From Spisula solida (taxonomy: Eukaryota > Mollusca > Bivalvia > Venerida > Mactridae), in the NCBI GenBank assembly GCA_947247005.1, contig OX365962.1:4251201-4315200 (forward strand): DNA of 64,000 nucleotides, in the 5' to 3' direction. How positions within the stretch are numbered: the first letter of the stretch is position 1; each line of letters starts with the position of its first letter. The position numbers and the translations under genes were made by a program. The notes under the pieces were generated by a model. The model was not told the origin of the DNA. It saw only the letters and a program-made list of their open reading frames with translations, and made no database searches. Of the stretch, positions 55,601 through 62,335 are shown in pieces.

Positions 55601-57063
55601 TCTGACATTATTTTGGGATAAACAATATGACAAAGTTTTTATATAAATATCAAGTCAAAATAGTTACATCTAGTGTGTTTCTTATGCTTTCATTTGATTA
55701 GACTTAGAGACCTAGCTTTTAACATAATGGATCAATATCGAACTTAAGTTATGTGGGCATTTTACAGAGGTGAACAATATGACAATGTTTACATACATAT
55801 TTAGTTCTATTGTGACATCATGTATGAAGGAATGTAAACTTGTTACTACACTCATGTGCCAAATTAAATTTCACAAAATACAAAAAAATACAAAACTATT
55901 TGGTATACTTACTCGGCTAAAGATCCATAACGAAGGTAATGCAATCCTTACCTGACTATGCTGACTATCATTAAGTAAAATAATCAACTCCTGACAGAAC
56001 TGTAACGCACATTACTATTTTATGCCGTGCCTTCTCGGTAGCTAAGCAATTCTAGAACACCACTCAACATCTAACACTAGTTCGCTTGGTAATGTTGCCA
56101 TTGCAACTCAAACCAACTTTAACAATTCTAAATAAAATTGTCTTTGACAAAAATATTTGAACTTTCAATTATTTGAAGAACATCTGAATTCTTAGATGAA
56201 GGTAGCAACCATTTAAACAACGAAATGACAAAATTTACATGGGAGTCAACGGGAACCATATTTTTGTTGTATATGAACAAACTGACATCTTAATAAGAAA
56301 TAAACTATGAGTGACAATCATTTCTTTATTGTTCTGTACAATAGATCAACAAAATCCTGAAAGTTGGTAACCATGGCAACAACATTTATTCGATAAGTCA
56401 AGAATTTTCAGTGACGTTCTAGAATTGCCTAGTACCACATATAAAAATATTTTTCTGATTTGAATCAAATCATATTTAGATTATTCAAGCTTAGTATGAT
56501 GTCGCTTTCTAACTTGTCATGCTATGTTGAACCGAATATGGCTCGCGTCGAATGTGGCTCGCGTCGAATGTGGCTGGCATCGAATGCGGCTGGCGTGGAA
56601 TATGGCTCGCGTCGTATGTGGCTGGCGTCGAATATGGCTCGCGTCGAATATGGCTGGCGTCGAATGTGGCTGGCGTCGAATATGACTCGCGCCGAAGCTC
56701 GCGTTGAATATGACTCGCGTCGAATGTGGCTCGCGTCGAATATGACTCGCATCGAATATGGCTCGCATCGAATGTGGTTCACGTCGAATGTTGCTTGTGT
56801 CATATTCGTTTAAAGAGAGCCTCATCCCCGAATATGGCTAGCAATATATGCGTGCCTATTCCACGCTGGTCATATTCGGTTCAACAATGCTATTTTAAAT
56901 AAAGACAAACTGTCAAAAAGGCAACGAAATTTGCACTTTGTGAACTTTAGTTTGGCAACTTACTTTAGTATATATGGTGTAGTGGGTTGATAAGGAAAGG
57001 TAACTCACCGACAAATAACATAAATATCCCAAACATTGTGACACGTTTCGTGTTAAACATCAT
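22456..57063 (-). CDS. Gene A: secreted TSP1/ShK/mucin/Ly6-like modular protein, 12 coding exons, 685 aa
   Basis: Assembled by hand from splice sites and domains. Coding exons in transcript order: 57063-57009, 51119-51090, 45278-45093, 42017-41976, 39943-39623, 38589-38434, 37349-37233, 36377-36201, 28447-28328, 27842-27309, 26063-25928, 22639-22456. They total 2058 nt, exactly 686 codons including stop. All have AG/GT borders. Introns 1-10 are phase 1 and intron 11 is phase 2. Domain order: signal peptide (about 1-27), TSP1 (39-90), short linker, TSP1 x3 (106-263), ShK (264-302), TSP1 (303-361), ShK (362-401), Thr-rich mucin-like (402-579), Ly6/uPAR-like (580-685). TSP1 repeats show WxxW and Cys/Arg motifs; ShK domains end in CGCC. 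TSP1 and ShK modules generally act in extracellular adhesion or defence; the role here is unknown. No membrane helix is seen after the signal peptide, so it is probably secreted. Extra phase-1 exons could have been missed in the long introns. Confidence 0.8.
23014..23924. mobile_element. MULE-like non-autonomous element with long TIRs and 10-bp target duplication
   Basis: The left end ataggcagccagcacgtacc matches the inverted right end (gggtacgtgctgactgcctat). Exact direct repeats gataacgggc flank it (23004-23013 and 23925-23934). Further arm matches include ccttaaatacacaccctt and acgggtatca, so the TIRs extend about 300 bp with decay. TSDs of 9-10 bp with long TIRs point to the Mutator-like group. 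No transposase. Lies in gene A intron 11. Confidence 0.62.
23948..24046 (+). repeat. tRNA-like sequence (SINE head or tRNA pseudogene)
   Basis: Contains gtagctcagtggtaacgc (A-box-like) and, about 60 nt later, ggttcgaatcc (B-box-like). The spacing is too long for a normal tRNA without an intron and the 3' acceptor arm is not clearly paired. Confidence 0.4.
24143..24240 (-). repeat. tRNA-like sequence, opposite strand
   Basis: On the minus strand, atagctcagtaagtaaagcg is followed by gagttcgaatccc. This is again A-box and B-box-like with over-long spacing. It faces the tRNA-like unit at 23948-24046. Confidence 0.4.
24365..24480. repeat. Dispersed repeat with inverted relatives at 43990-44300
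   Basis: aattggctgttactatttac, cacgtgacatatttatgaat and gaatgaacgtaaac recur as reverse complement in 44020-44080 and 44250-44300. Confidence 0.45.
25131..25272. mobile_element. Foldback MITE, copy 2
   Basis: Arms ccttttcgactgggttgttt and aaacagcctagtcgaaaagg, nearly perfect inverted repeat, with ggttct...gggaaccag inside. Same family as 21788-21938; inserted in gene A intron 11. Confidence 0.68.
25650..25903. mobile_element. MITE, compact copy of the family enlarged at 19118-19995
   Basis: Ends ggtattcacgaagcatctta and aagattctttgtgaatacca are imperfect inverted repeats. It contains one rudimentary unit (atgatcttgattttcctgtt) corresponding to the 55-bp repeat of the larger copy. Confidence 0.6.
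25928..26063 (-). CDS. Gene A exon 11: N-terminal half of a Ly6/uPAR-like Cys domain
   Basis: 136 nt, enters in phase 1 and leaves in phase 2; acceptor CTTGCAG, donor GGTACT. It encodes ECAVCSGPPELCEL, then QTCPAPNNYC and DGSRLVTR. The CxxC start and the YC...DGSR segment resemble invertebrate three-finger (Ly6/uPAR-type) domains. The assignment is by pattern only. The 79-bp tandem repeat starts about 90 bp upstream in the intron. Confidence 0.72.
26155..26898. repeat. 79-bp tandem repeat, about 9 copies
   Basis: Unit includes gaacaacagacatattgctg, ggctcaactcttgcaaatgt, gacatcaccagacagcatgg and cgccttactatagcacttt. Variation is mostly g/a and c/t. Lies in gene A intron 10. Confidence 0.93.
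27309..27842 (-). CDS. Gene A exon 10: Thr/Pro-rich mucin-like region
   Basis: 534 nt, phase 1-1, acceptor TATTCCAG, donor GTATGT. One open frame of 178 codons, very rich in Thr with Pro, Ala and Ser; it holds PTTTPIPTTTPTTT and four near-identical DATTTT units. Such regions are usually heavily O-glycosylated stalks. The ACA/GTT triplet tracts make it prone to length polymorphism. It has no Cys, in contrast to the flanking modules. Confidence 0.8.
27945..28165 (-). repeat. Dispersed repeat, inverted copy of 20618-20905
   Basis: Contains tactgacctcaaactcaata, ggggtcatta, gaccaacctccatgtaaagt and gaccggtcgg, matching the other copy as reverse complement. Lies in gene A intron 9, between the ShK exon and the mucin-like exon. 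Confidence 0.55.
28328..28447 (-). CDS. Gene A exon 9: second ShK (ShKT) domain
   Basis: 120 nt, phase 1-1, acceptor ATATTACAG, donor GGTAAC. It encodes ACKNSDGC, LVC and LCPVSCGCC: six Cys with the same spacing as exon 7. Intron 8 before it is 7.8 kb and is filled with a 25-bp satellite and a LINE 3' end. Confidence 0.8.
28589..29116. repeat. 69-bp tandem repeat, about 7.6 copies
   Basis: Unit includes gctacgagagataactacgc, taaacaacagacagttgtac and aaattgccgtggtatttaaa. Related single units lie at 31461-31550 and 32465-32515. Confidence 0.93.
29117..30235. other. Gene A intron 8, unassigned sequence
   Basis: No exon or array seen. gcaggggatata and tatcccctgccacctt (29318 and 29947) form a distant inverted pair, suggesting a decayed transposon. 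Confidence 0.4.
30236..31115. repeat. Scattered units of a degenerate 55-60 bp repeat
   Basis: atacagtatattggagctat followed by acttactgggaatttgga occurs about five times between 30240 and 31110, partly tandem and partly separated by unrelated sequence. Confidence 0.7.
31461..31550. repeat. Isolated unit of the 69-bp repeat
   Basis: gacagttgtacaaattgccg through taaacaacagacaggtgtac; about 1.3 units, 2.3 kb from the array. Confidence 0.8.
32465..32515. repeat. Isolated, internally deleted unit of the 69-bp repeat
   Basis: acctagacgctacgagagat, aactacgctaa, then directly ttgccgtggtatttaaa; the cagacagttgtac part is missing. Confidence 0.75.
32768..34130 (-). mobile_element. LINE 3' end (ORF2 C-terminus plus 3' UTR)
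   Basis: Coding part is 34114-33575; the roughly 800-nt tail ends near 32768 with AATAAA-like sequence and a short tandem of ttgttcaaac on the minus strand. 5'-truncated, as usual for non-LTR insertions. Its 5' break lies at the border of the 25-bp satellite. Confidence 0.7.
33575..34114 (-). pseudogene. LINE ORF2 C-terminal region
   Basis: 179 codons open to a stop. RVSSHRLHIETGRW, VNERICDLC and LEDEYHFVLQFPLYSDLR match the conserved tail of many animal LINE ORF2 proteins (RxSSHxLxIExGR... NERxCxxC... EDExHFLxxCPxYxxLR). In the third motif the usual Cys is replaced by Gln (VLQFPLY), which may disable the zinc-binding motif. The RT and endonuclease domains are absent. Confidence 0.8.
34190..35556. 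repeat. 25-bp satellite, about 54 copies
   Basis: Unit gggaggcattgtttatgtat plus ataat. Common variants are gggagaca, ggaagaca and gttcatg. A variant block with cattatttatgtattg recurs about 161 bp apart (34537 and 34698), showing duplication of several units at once. Confidence 0.96.
36201..36377 (-). CDS. Gene A exon 8: fifth TSP1 repeat
   Basis: 177 nt, phase 1-1, acceptor CATTTTCAG, donor GTATAA. It encodes HWTAWSNTCS, then CMMRRTRQCS and CTQANCP. The second W of the ladder is present but the third is replaced (SNT), making this the least canonical repeat. It follows the ShK exon directly, so the order is TSP1-ShK-TSP1-ShK. Confidence 0.82.
37233..37349 (-). CDS. Gene A exon 7: first ShK (ShKT) domain
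   Basis: 117 nt, phase 1-1, acceptor ATTGTAG, donor GGTAAG. It encodes about 39 residues with six Cys: NCSDEAGC, FLC, YCPKLCGCC. The spacing and the C-terminal CGCC fit the ShKT family, named after a sea anemone peptide but common in ordinary animal extracellular proteins. NCS and NTT are possible glycosylation sites. Confidence 0.82.
38434..38589 (-). CDS. Gene A exon 6: TSP1 repeat
   Basis: 156 nt, phase 1-1, acceptor TTACTAG, donor GGTAAA. It encodes one TSP1 repeat with HWLAWGIWKC, CVMTRKRVCS and the terminal CQRSICP. It closely resembles the second repeat of exon 5, suggesting local exon duplication. A tRNA-derived SINE lies immediately upstream in the intron. Confidence 0.83.
38641..38934 (-). 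mobile_element. Full-length tRNA-derived SINE
   Basis: On the minus strand: gagcgatggcctagaggtag (A box) and, about 40 nt on, gggttcgattccc (B box at 38868-38880), then a body with taatttctctgagcaag, acatgttcgata and gggagactcgaacgca. A headless relative is at 9938-10137. Lies in gene A intron 5. Confidence 0.75.
39623..39943 (-). CDS. Gene A exon 5: two TSP1 repeats in one exon
   Basis: 321 nt, phase 1-1, acceptor CCACAAG, donor GGTAAG. The first repeat has GPQWAAWGEWSC and CFGYRFRNCS; the second has HWLEWNHWAC and CFMHRERLCS and ends EICP. Both keep the W ladder, the Arg-containing strand and the paired Cys. No intron separates them, unlike the other TSP1 repeats of the gene. Confidence 0.85.
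40573..40730. other. Long palindrome (potential hairpin, about 70-bp arms)
   Basis: agaaactcgggtcactgtcc at the left is mirrored by ggacagtgacccgagtttct at the right; gataacattgtt, cggacgatatcg and the centre ggcgagcctttggcgagtc continue the pairing. It forms the left border of the duplicated element that follows. Confidence 0.8.
40723..41795. mobile_element. Duplicated DNA-transposon-like element, copy 1
   Basis: Starts tttatcatgcaac and ends with its exact inverse gttgcatgataaa, a 13-bp terminal inverted repeat. Inside: gaataaatataaacatggac, ccaaaaatttcgg, cctttcccaaacgattgatc and a gacctgagaacac / gttctcaggtc palindrome. Nearly collinear with 42503-43705. No transposase frame. Confidence 0.65.
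41976..42017 (-). CDS. Gene A exon 4: 42-nt micro-exon, Ser/Thr-rich linker
   Basis: Acceptor CCATTTCAG and donor GTAAGT border 42 nt (14 codons, phase 1-1) encoding (G)VTSTIHTTLSAIA. The Ser/Thr-rich peptide is a plausible O-glycosylated linker between the first and second TSP1 repeats. It sits between the two copies of a duplicated transposon-like element. It could be skipped without changing frame, so it may be alternatively spliced. Confidence 0.62.
42503..43705. mobile_element. Duplicated DNA-transposon-like element, copy 2
   Basis: Same 13-bp inverted ends and internal order as 40723-41795, with about 130 bp of extra sequence spread over the middle and near the end. The palindrome next to its left end is reduced to one arm (42410-42505). 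Micro-exon 4 of gene A lies between the two copies. Confidence 0.65.
45093..45278 (-). CDS. Gene A exon 3: first TSP1 repeat
   Basis: 186 nt, phase 1-1, acceptor ATATGCAG, donor GGTAAC. It encodes a short linker and one TSP1 repeat with the tryptophan ladder SWGSWTSW, then CLGYRNRTCS (the Cys/Arg strand) and later Cys residues. NRT and NGT are possible N-glycosylation sites. It lies just outside the 5.3-kb inverted repeat that fills intron 2. Confidence 0.8.
45447..50778. mobile_element. 5.3-kb foldback structure: inverted arms of 330-bp units around a 42-bp tandem repeat
   Basis: 45447-46620 matches the reverse complement of 49655-50778 over more than 1 kb. An example is aaaaagtctgttggtatttt and gtggtgcagattt near the outer ends. 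Each arm has three or more units of about 330 bp, each with gaggtcaaggtca-type motifs. The space between is mostly a degenerate 42-bp repeat. It lies in gene A intron 2. No target duplication was recognised. Confidence 0.7.
47190..49130. repeat. Degenerate 42-bp tandem repeat, roughly 45 units
   Basis: Best seen at 48727-48900: gtaccttgtaatgatgcgta / gtaccctgcattggtgttta / gtacttggcattgatgctta, each followed by ccacatagggcctgagatgt-like text. Heavily mutated, so it is old. Confidence 0.7.
51090..51119 (-). CDS. Gene A exon 2: 30-nt micro-exon finishing the signal peptide
   Basis: Acceptor ATTTCAG and donor GTGAGT bracket 30 nt encoding (G)LTDAFLASD in phase 1-1. Joined to exon 1 it gives a hydrophobic core followed by a small-residue AFLAS cleavage context, so the signal peptide is split between two exons. 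Its size makes it easy for gene predictors to miss. Support is the perfect splice borders, the phase match on both sides and the sensible peptide. Confidence 0.68.
51192..52462. mobile_element. Third copy of the ggtattcac MITE, interrupted by a mariner-type MITE
   Basis: Left part 51192-51379 (acttaagtt, cttagtgattattgcagctc, ataatcttgatgtccatg) and right part 52393-52462 (cttaaggattttttac, gaagatgctttgtaaacacc) match the MITE at 25650-25903 across the insertion. Confidence 0.55.
51382..52390. mobile_element. Tc1/mariner-type MITE, 28-bp perfect TIRs, TA target duplication
   Basis: Left cagggtgtcccaaaaaaacg plus gggaccta; the right end is its exact reverse complement (52363-52390). TA flanks both sides (51380-51381 and 52391-52392). 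CAGGGTGTCCC ends are typical of mariner/IS630-type elements. The 1-kb interior encodes no DDE transposase that I can see. Confidence 0.82.
52610..53815. mobile_element. MULE/foldback-like element with long TIRs, internal 70-bp repeats and 9-bp target duplication
   Basis: Both ends read aggtg, then gaagttggcaaaccaaacag and caatcgacattcagcagaac in inverted orientation; similarity continues for about 180 bp. Exact cgttataat flanks both sides (52601-52609 and 53816-53824). The interior is about 14 copies of a 70-bp unit (tgaatgttctgctgaatgat, gtgctggattgtcgtgccag, cacagcattcgatttt). Lies in gene A intron 1; no transposase. Confidence 0.78.
54055..54755. mobile_element. MITE with about 90-bp terminal inverted repeats
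   Basis: Left ccacaggtaactgtatcatt ... tttgttaaatttagaattct, tatacaaggtgtatttcc; the right end (54671-54755) is its reverse complement with small indels. The target duplication is not clear. Confidence 0.65.
55032..55520. repeat. 13-bp minisatellite, about 37 copies
   Basis: Unit gggctgtctgagt; variants gggctttctgagt and taggctgtctgag. On the minus strand it gives Ser/Gln/Pro/Thr-rich open frames in all three frames (period 39), which are artefacts. Lies in gene A intron 1. Confidence 0.95.
56517..56892. repeat. 16-bp repeat array between inverted ends
   Basis: About 16 copies of cgaatatggctcgcgt-type units at 56535-56795, bracketed by gttgaaccgaatatg on the left and its reverse complement catattcggttcaac on the right (56867-56881). 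Possibly a small foldback element. Confidence 0.65.
57009..57063 (-). CDS. Gene A exon 1: start codon and most of the signal peptide
   Basis: Starts with two adjacent ATGs (57063 and 57060) after an A-rich leader. It encodes MMFNTKRVTMFGIFMLFV and ends one base into a Gly codon at a GTGAGT donor (phase 1). The hydrophobic run from Met-10 is typical of a signal peptide. The third Met (residue 10) could also be the start. The upstream minus-strand sequence shows no clear TATA box. Confidence 0.72.
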
Positions 57064-58389
57064 TTTTTAAAAGTTGACCACACATACACGTTCATAAAAA
57101 CAAGTTAAATCCAAAATAATTTGCAAGACTTTGTAAATGCTTTAGTTGTTTCAGTTTTATTTTTATTGATTACATAAACTAATTATTTTCATAATCACAT
57201 TCAACACTTTCGTTTAAAACTTAAAGGGGCATTCCCTATGTCTGACATATCCATCATCAGAATTATTGAACTAAGTGTCTAAACTATAAATCGTTTTAAT
57301 CTTGAAGACGAAAATGTGTGGAATATGTCAAACGTTTACTAGGAGTAAAATTACCAATGATAATGTATCGCTTCCGCTGCCGGAGAATTATTTCAACACG
57401 GACACCTATAGACAGACAAAAGGATACAACTCTTTCAAGATTGTTCGCTAAAAACCGATTTTTCGGCTTGTTACGGAAACGTTTTTATCTACTGATGCAT
57501 GAGGCATACTGTGATTGGCATGTCCGTCTGTCTGTTCGTCTGTCCGTCCGTCTGTTCGTCCGCTCGAAAATGCTTACCAAAACTTTGTTGAAACTCAAAT
57601 ATTTTTAAGTCCATCGAAAAAAGCATTGCTTCGAAACTTTGTATACTTGTTAACCATCGTAAACACATAACATTGTCAAAGTCATGTAACAATCTCCAAC
57701 ATTTCAACAGAATTAAGGCAGTAACTGTTGGCAGATTTTGGCCGACATTTTGAGGCTTAATTACAAACATAACTCGTACCTAATAAGTTTAATCATTTGA
57801 AGAAATCGAAATTATAAGCCACGCGTAAATACATCATTGATAAAGAATGTCTTTATTACGGAAATTGATATAATGCTATATAAATGTCATATGTAGTTTA
57901 AAACCAGTTTCTAACAGATGTAAACATTTTACATTTTCATTTCTTTTAATTCTTTTTCAATGATAGAAGAAGCAGTTTATTTCAGTTAGGCTATATACTA
58001 TACACGTTTGAATTAGACCATTATGGTCCATGTTCAAAACTATGATACAGTTACCTATATTGTAAGGTATGGCCCTTTAAACTATTAATTGTGTTCCATA
58101 TGACATATATATCAGCATATCTTGAACAACAAATAAAGGTAAGAGTTGACCGAATTTGACACGATTACAGATAAGCGAGTCTTATTTAGGAATATATAGT
58201 ACATAACATTTGATTTGGGCTTACGTAATCCTCGTCTGTTTTCGTTATTGTTCCGTACGAATGGTTTGATTAGTTAAAATAACAACTCTGATTGGACAGC
58301 GGATAAGAACGGATATTCAAGAATTTCATGTTAAATGTTCTAAGCTATACTCGTATCCTTGTGTACAAAATGAAGTAGTGTAATACTGG
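57064..58389. other. Sequence upstream of gene A
   Basis: Presumed 5' UTR and promoter on the minus strand. No TATA box or CpG cluster stood out. A short Pu/Py tract of gtctgtctgtccgtcc type lies at 57525-57562. No other gene seen. Confidence 0.4.
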
Positions 58390-58527
58390 GATCCGTTGCC
58401 TAAGCAAAGCGCTACCCGGCGCCTTTATTCAGTTACCTCCCGTTCAATTACATATAGAAGGTAAGGATTACCTCCCGTGTTACGTTACGTAAGTGCTACG
58501 TAGCGCTCGCCCATGTTAACGGTCTCC
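58390..58527 (-). repeat. Second copy of the dispersed element of 6966-7092, inverted
   Basis: Reverse-complement match across nearly the whole length, with small indels in the middle. Lies about 1.3 kb upstream of gene A. Confidence 0.6.
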
Positions 58528-58871
58528 TGTATTATTATATATAGATACGGTACTATAACAGGCTACTATCTACATAACTCCCACATCTACCAGACGAGAA
58601 GTGCCCCACCTATATTTGAACAGAGTTGAAAATCCAATATTTCACACAAACACGCTATAAATTAAATATATACATGTATATGTTGCACTGTGTAAAGTTA
58701 TGTACACAGTGTGGTTCTTTGCAATAAGGTTAGAACCAAAAACAACACTGTGGTACAGGATGTGGTGTTTTGACGTTTTGATGGCTAACCACTCCCATAG
58801 AATCACTCAGAAGGTGTTTGTTGAGCACAGATAATTCCACTTCTGTAAAGACAATACGTATTTTTCGAAAC

Positions 58872-59099
58872 CAGGGTACTGTTTTATCAAAGCAATTACA
58901 GAAATCGTAAACTTACGATTTATAATTTGTTTACAATTATAAAGTGTGGTAAATGGAGCTGCAAATACTAATAATGATTCAGTTAAAGAACTACTACAAA
59001 CCATATCAGTCACCAATTTTTAGTTGTTAAAGAATACTAAAGCATTTAAATTTTAGCGTAATTTTAAGATGTTCGTAAGTGCTTTGATAAAACAGTACA
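58872..59099. mobile_element. Short MITE, 228 bp
   Basis: Ends gtactgttttatcaaagcaa and tgctttgataaaacagtac are near-perfect inverted repeats. Related by its ends to 12007-12755. Confidence 0.65.
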
Positions 59100-59324
59100 C
59101 AGAAAGTTATTTTGAGTTACTTTTATCTTATTAGTAAAATTACGCAAAATATTTTTAAAATAACACGAAAAAGCTGATGACGCTTTCCATGATCGTACCC
59201 ATTGATTATTTTATACCTAGGACAAATCCAACAACAACAAAGTGTCTTCAACGAAGGCAGGAATATCCATCCATTCGAACGATCCATCAGTTCTTTTCGA
59301 AAATTATACATGTTAAACTGCAAT

Positions 59325-59608
59325 ACCACAAAACAGCTCAATACCACAAAACCGCTCAATACCACAAAACAGCTCAATACCACAAAACAGCTCAATACCA
59401 CAAAACAGCTCAATACAACCACAAAACAGCTCAATACCACAAAACAGCTCAATACCACAAAACAGCTCAATACCACAAAACCGCTCAATACCACAAAACA
59501 GCTCAATACCACAAAACAGCTCAATACCACAAAACAGCTCAATACCACAAAACAGCTCAATACCACAAAACCGCTCAATACCACAAAACAGCTCAATACC
59601 ACAAAAAC
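59325..59608. repeat. 18-bp minisatellite, about 15 copies
   Basis: Unit ctcaataccacaaaacag, near perfect; variant ctcaataccacaaaaccg. It leads directly into the next array. Confidence 0.96.
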
Positions 59609-59611
59609 ATG

Positions 59612-61893
59612 TATGAGTATGTGAGTATGGGGGATGTTCTACAGGTCCCGGACTGTTTCAGTGTGAGTATGAGGGATGTTCAACAGGTCCCGGACTGTTT
59701 CAGTGTGAGTATGGGGGATGTTCTACAGGTCCCGGACTGTTTCAGTGTGAGTATGAGGGATGTTCAACAGGTCCCGGACTGTTTCAGTGTGAGTATGGGG
59801 GATGTTCTACAGGTCCCGGACTGTTTCAGTGTGAGTATGAGGGATGTTCAACAGGTCCCGGACTGTTTCAGTGTGAGTATGGGGGATGTTCTACAGGTCC
59901 CGGACTGTTTCAGTGTGAGTATGGGGGATGTTCTACAGGTCCCGGACTGTTTCAGTGTGAGTATGGGGGATGTTCTACAGGTCCCGGACTGTTTCAGTGT
60001 GAGTATGAGGGATGTTCAACAGGTCCCGGACTGTTTCAGTGTGAGTAAGGGGGATGTTCTACAGGTCCCGGACTGTTTCAGTGTGAGTATGAGGGATGTT
60101 CAACAGGTCCCGGACTGTTTCAGTGTGAGTATGAGGAGTGTTCTTCAGGTACCGGACTGTTTCCGTGTGAGTATGGGGGATGTTCTACAGGTCCCTGACT
60201 GTTTTAGTGGGAGTATGGGGTGTTCTACAGGTCCCGGACTGTTTTAGTGTGAGTATGAGGAATGTTCTACAGGTCCCGGACTGTTTCAGTGTGAGTATGG
60301 GGGATGTTCTACAGGTCCCGGACTGTTTCAGTGTGAGTATGAGGGATGTTTAACAGGTCCCGGACTGTTTCAGTGTGAGTATGGGGGATGTTCTGCAGGT
60401 CCCGGACTGTTTCAGTGTGAGTATGGGGGATGTTCTACAGGTCCCGGACTGTTTCAGTGTGAGTATGAGGGATGTTCAATAGGTCCCGGACTGTTTCAGT
60501 GTGAGTAAGGGGGATGTTCTACAGGTCCCGGACTGTTTCAGTGTGAGTAAGAGGGATGATCTACAGTTCCCGGACTATTTCAGTGTGAGTATGAGGGATG
60601 TTCTACAGTTCCAGGACTGTTTCAGTGTGAGTATGAGGAATATTCTAAAGGTCCCAGACTGTTTCAGTGTGAGTATGAGGGGATGTTCTACAGGTCCCAG
60701 ACTGTTTCAGTGTGAGTATGAGGGATGTTCTACAGGTCCCGGACTGTTTCAGTGTGAGTATAAGGGATGTTCTATAGGTCCCAGACTGTTTCAGTGTGAG
60801 TATGAGGGGATGTTCTACAGGTCCCAGACTGTTTCAGTGTGAGTATGAGGGATGTTCTACAGGTCCCGGACTGTTTCAGTGTGAGTATGAGGAATGTTCT
60901 ACAGGTCCCGGATTGTTTCAGTGTGAGTATGAGGGATGTTCTACAGGTCCCGGACTGTTTCAGTGTGAGTATGAGGGATGTTCTATAGGTACCGGACTGT
61001 TTCAGTGTGGGTATGAGGGATGTTGTACAGGTCCCGGACTGTTTCAGTGTGAGTATGAGGGATGTTCAACAGGTCCCGGACTGTTTCAGTGTGAGTATGG
61101 GGAATGTTCTACAGGTACCGGACTGTTTCAGTGTGAGTATGGGGGATGTTCTACAGGTCCCGGACTGTTTCAGTGTTAGTATGAGGGATGTTCAACAGGT
61201 CCCGAACTGTTTTAGTGTGAGTATGGGGGGTGTTCTACAGGTCCCGGACTGTTTCAGTGTGAGTAAGAGGGATGTTCAACAGGTCCCGGACTGTTTCAGT
61301 GTGAGTATGAGGAATGTTCTACAGGTCCCGGACTGTTTCAGTGTGAGTATGAGGGATGTTCAACAGGTCCCGGACTGTTTCAGTGTGAGTATGGGGGATG
61401 TTCTACAGGTCCCGGACTGTTTCAGTGTGAGTATGGGGGATGTTCTACAGGTCCCGGACTGTTTCAGTGTGAGTATGAGGGATGTTCAACAGGTCCCGGA
61501 CTGTTTCAGTGTGAGTATGGGGGATGTTCTACAGGTCCCGGACTGTTTCAGTGTGAGTATGGGGGATGTTCTACAGGTCCCGGACTGTTTCAGTGTGAGT
61601 ATGAGGGATGTTCTACAGTTCCAGGACTGTTTCAGTGTGAGTATGAGGGATGTTCTACAGTTCCAGGACTTTTTCAGTGTGAGTATGAGGAATGTTCTAA
61701 AGGTCCCAGACTGTTTCAGTGTGAGTATGAGGGGATGTTCTACAGGTCCCAGACTGTTTCAGTGTGAGTATGAGGGATGTTGTACAGGTCCCGGACTGTT
61801 TCAGTGTGAGTACGAGGGATGTTCTACAGTTCCCGGACTGTTTCAGTTTGATAATGAGGGATGTACTACAGGTCCCGGACTGTTTCAGTGTGA
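59612..61893. repeat. 42-bp satellite, about 54 copies
   Basis: Unit gtgagtatgggggatgttct, then acaggtcccggactgtttca, plus gt. Alternating ggggga/gaggga subtypes suggest a two-unit higher-order pattern in places. The 356- and 308-codon plus-strand frames arise because 42 is divisible by three. Confidence 0.96.
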
Positions 61894-62335
61894 TTTAATC
61901 ATTCATAGTATTATGCTAAGTGCCATCCAGTAACATACGTATATATGTTACAGGTGGGTAAATGTGGGTTGTATATGACCTGTTGACGTCTCAGTTGATC
62001 TGTATAGATAATATATGTAGAACAGGTAACTGTAACCGGTAACAACCCTCGTATGTGATCAATTTCTTGCACATAATTTATGTCTAGGCATGAACGTAAT
62101 AAACAAAGCGTCCTAGCTCATTCAACATTCATCCATTCAACTTGATATTTCTACATCAATTGAAGTCTAGACCCGTTACCTGATCAATTAAAGAGAGTAC
62201 ATCAGTATTTTCAAAAACTCATTTGCATTTCTTAAAATTGATATACTCAACGCAAGATCTTTGTAATATATTCATGCAGAAAGGTCAGGATCATGTTAAA
62301 TTCGCTGAGCTGTACATGTAGTCATTATCACAGCT

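Noticed and set aside
59177..61933. 356- and 308-codon plus-strand ORFs over the 18- and 42-bp arrays
   Set aside because: Same artefact; the first runs across the junction of two unrelated arrays, and frames break wherever a unit gains or loses a base.
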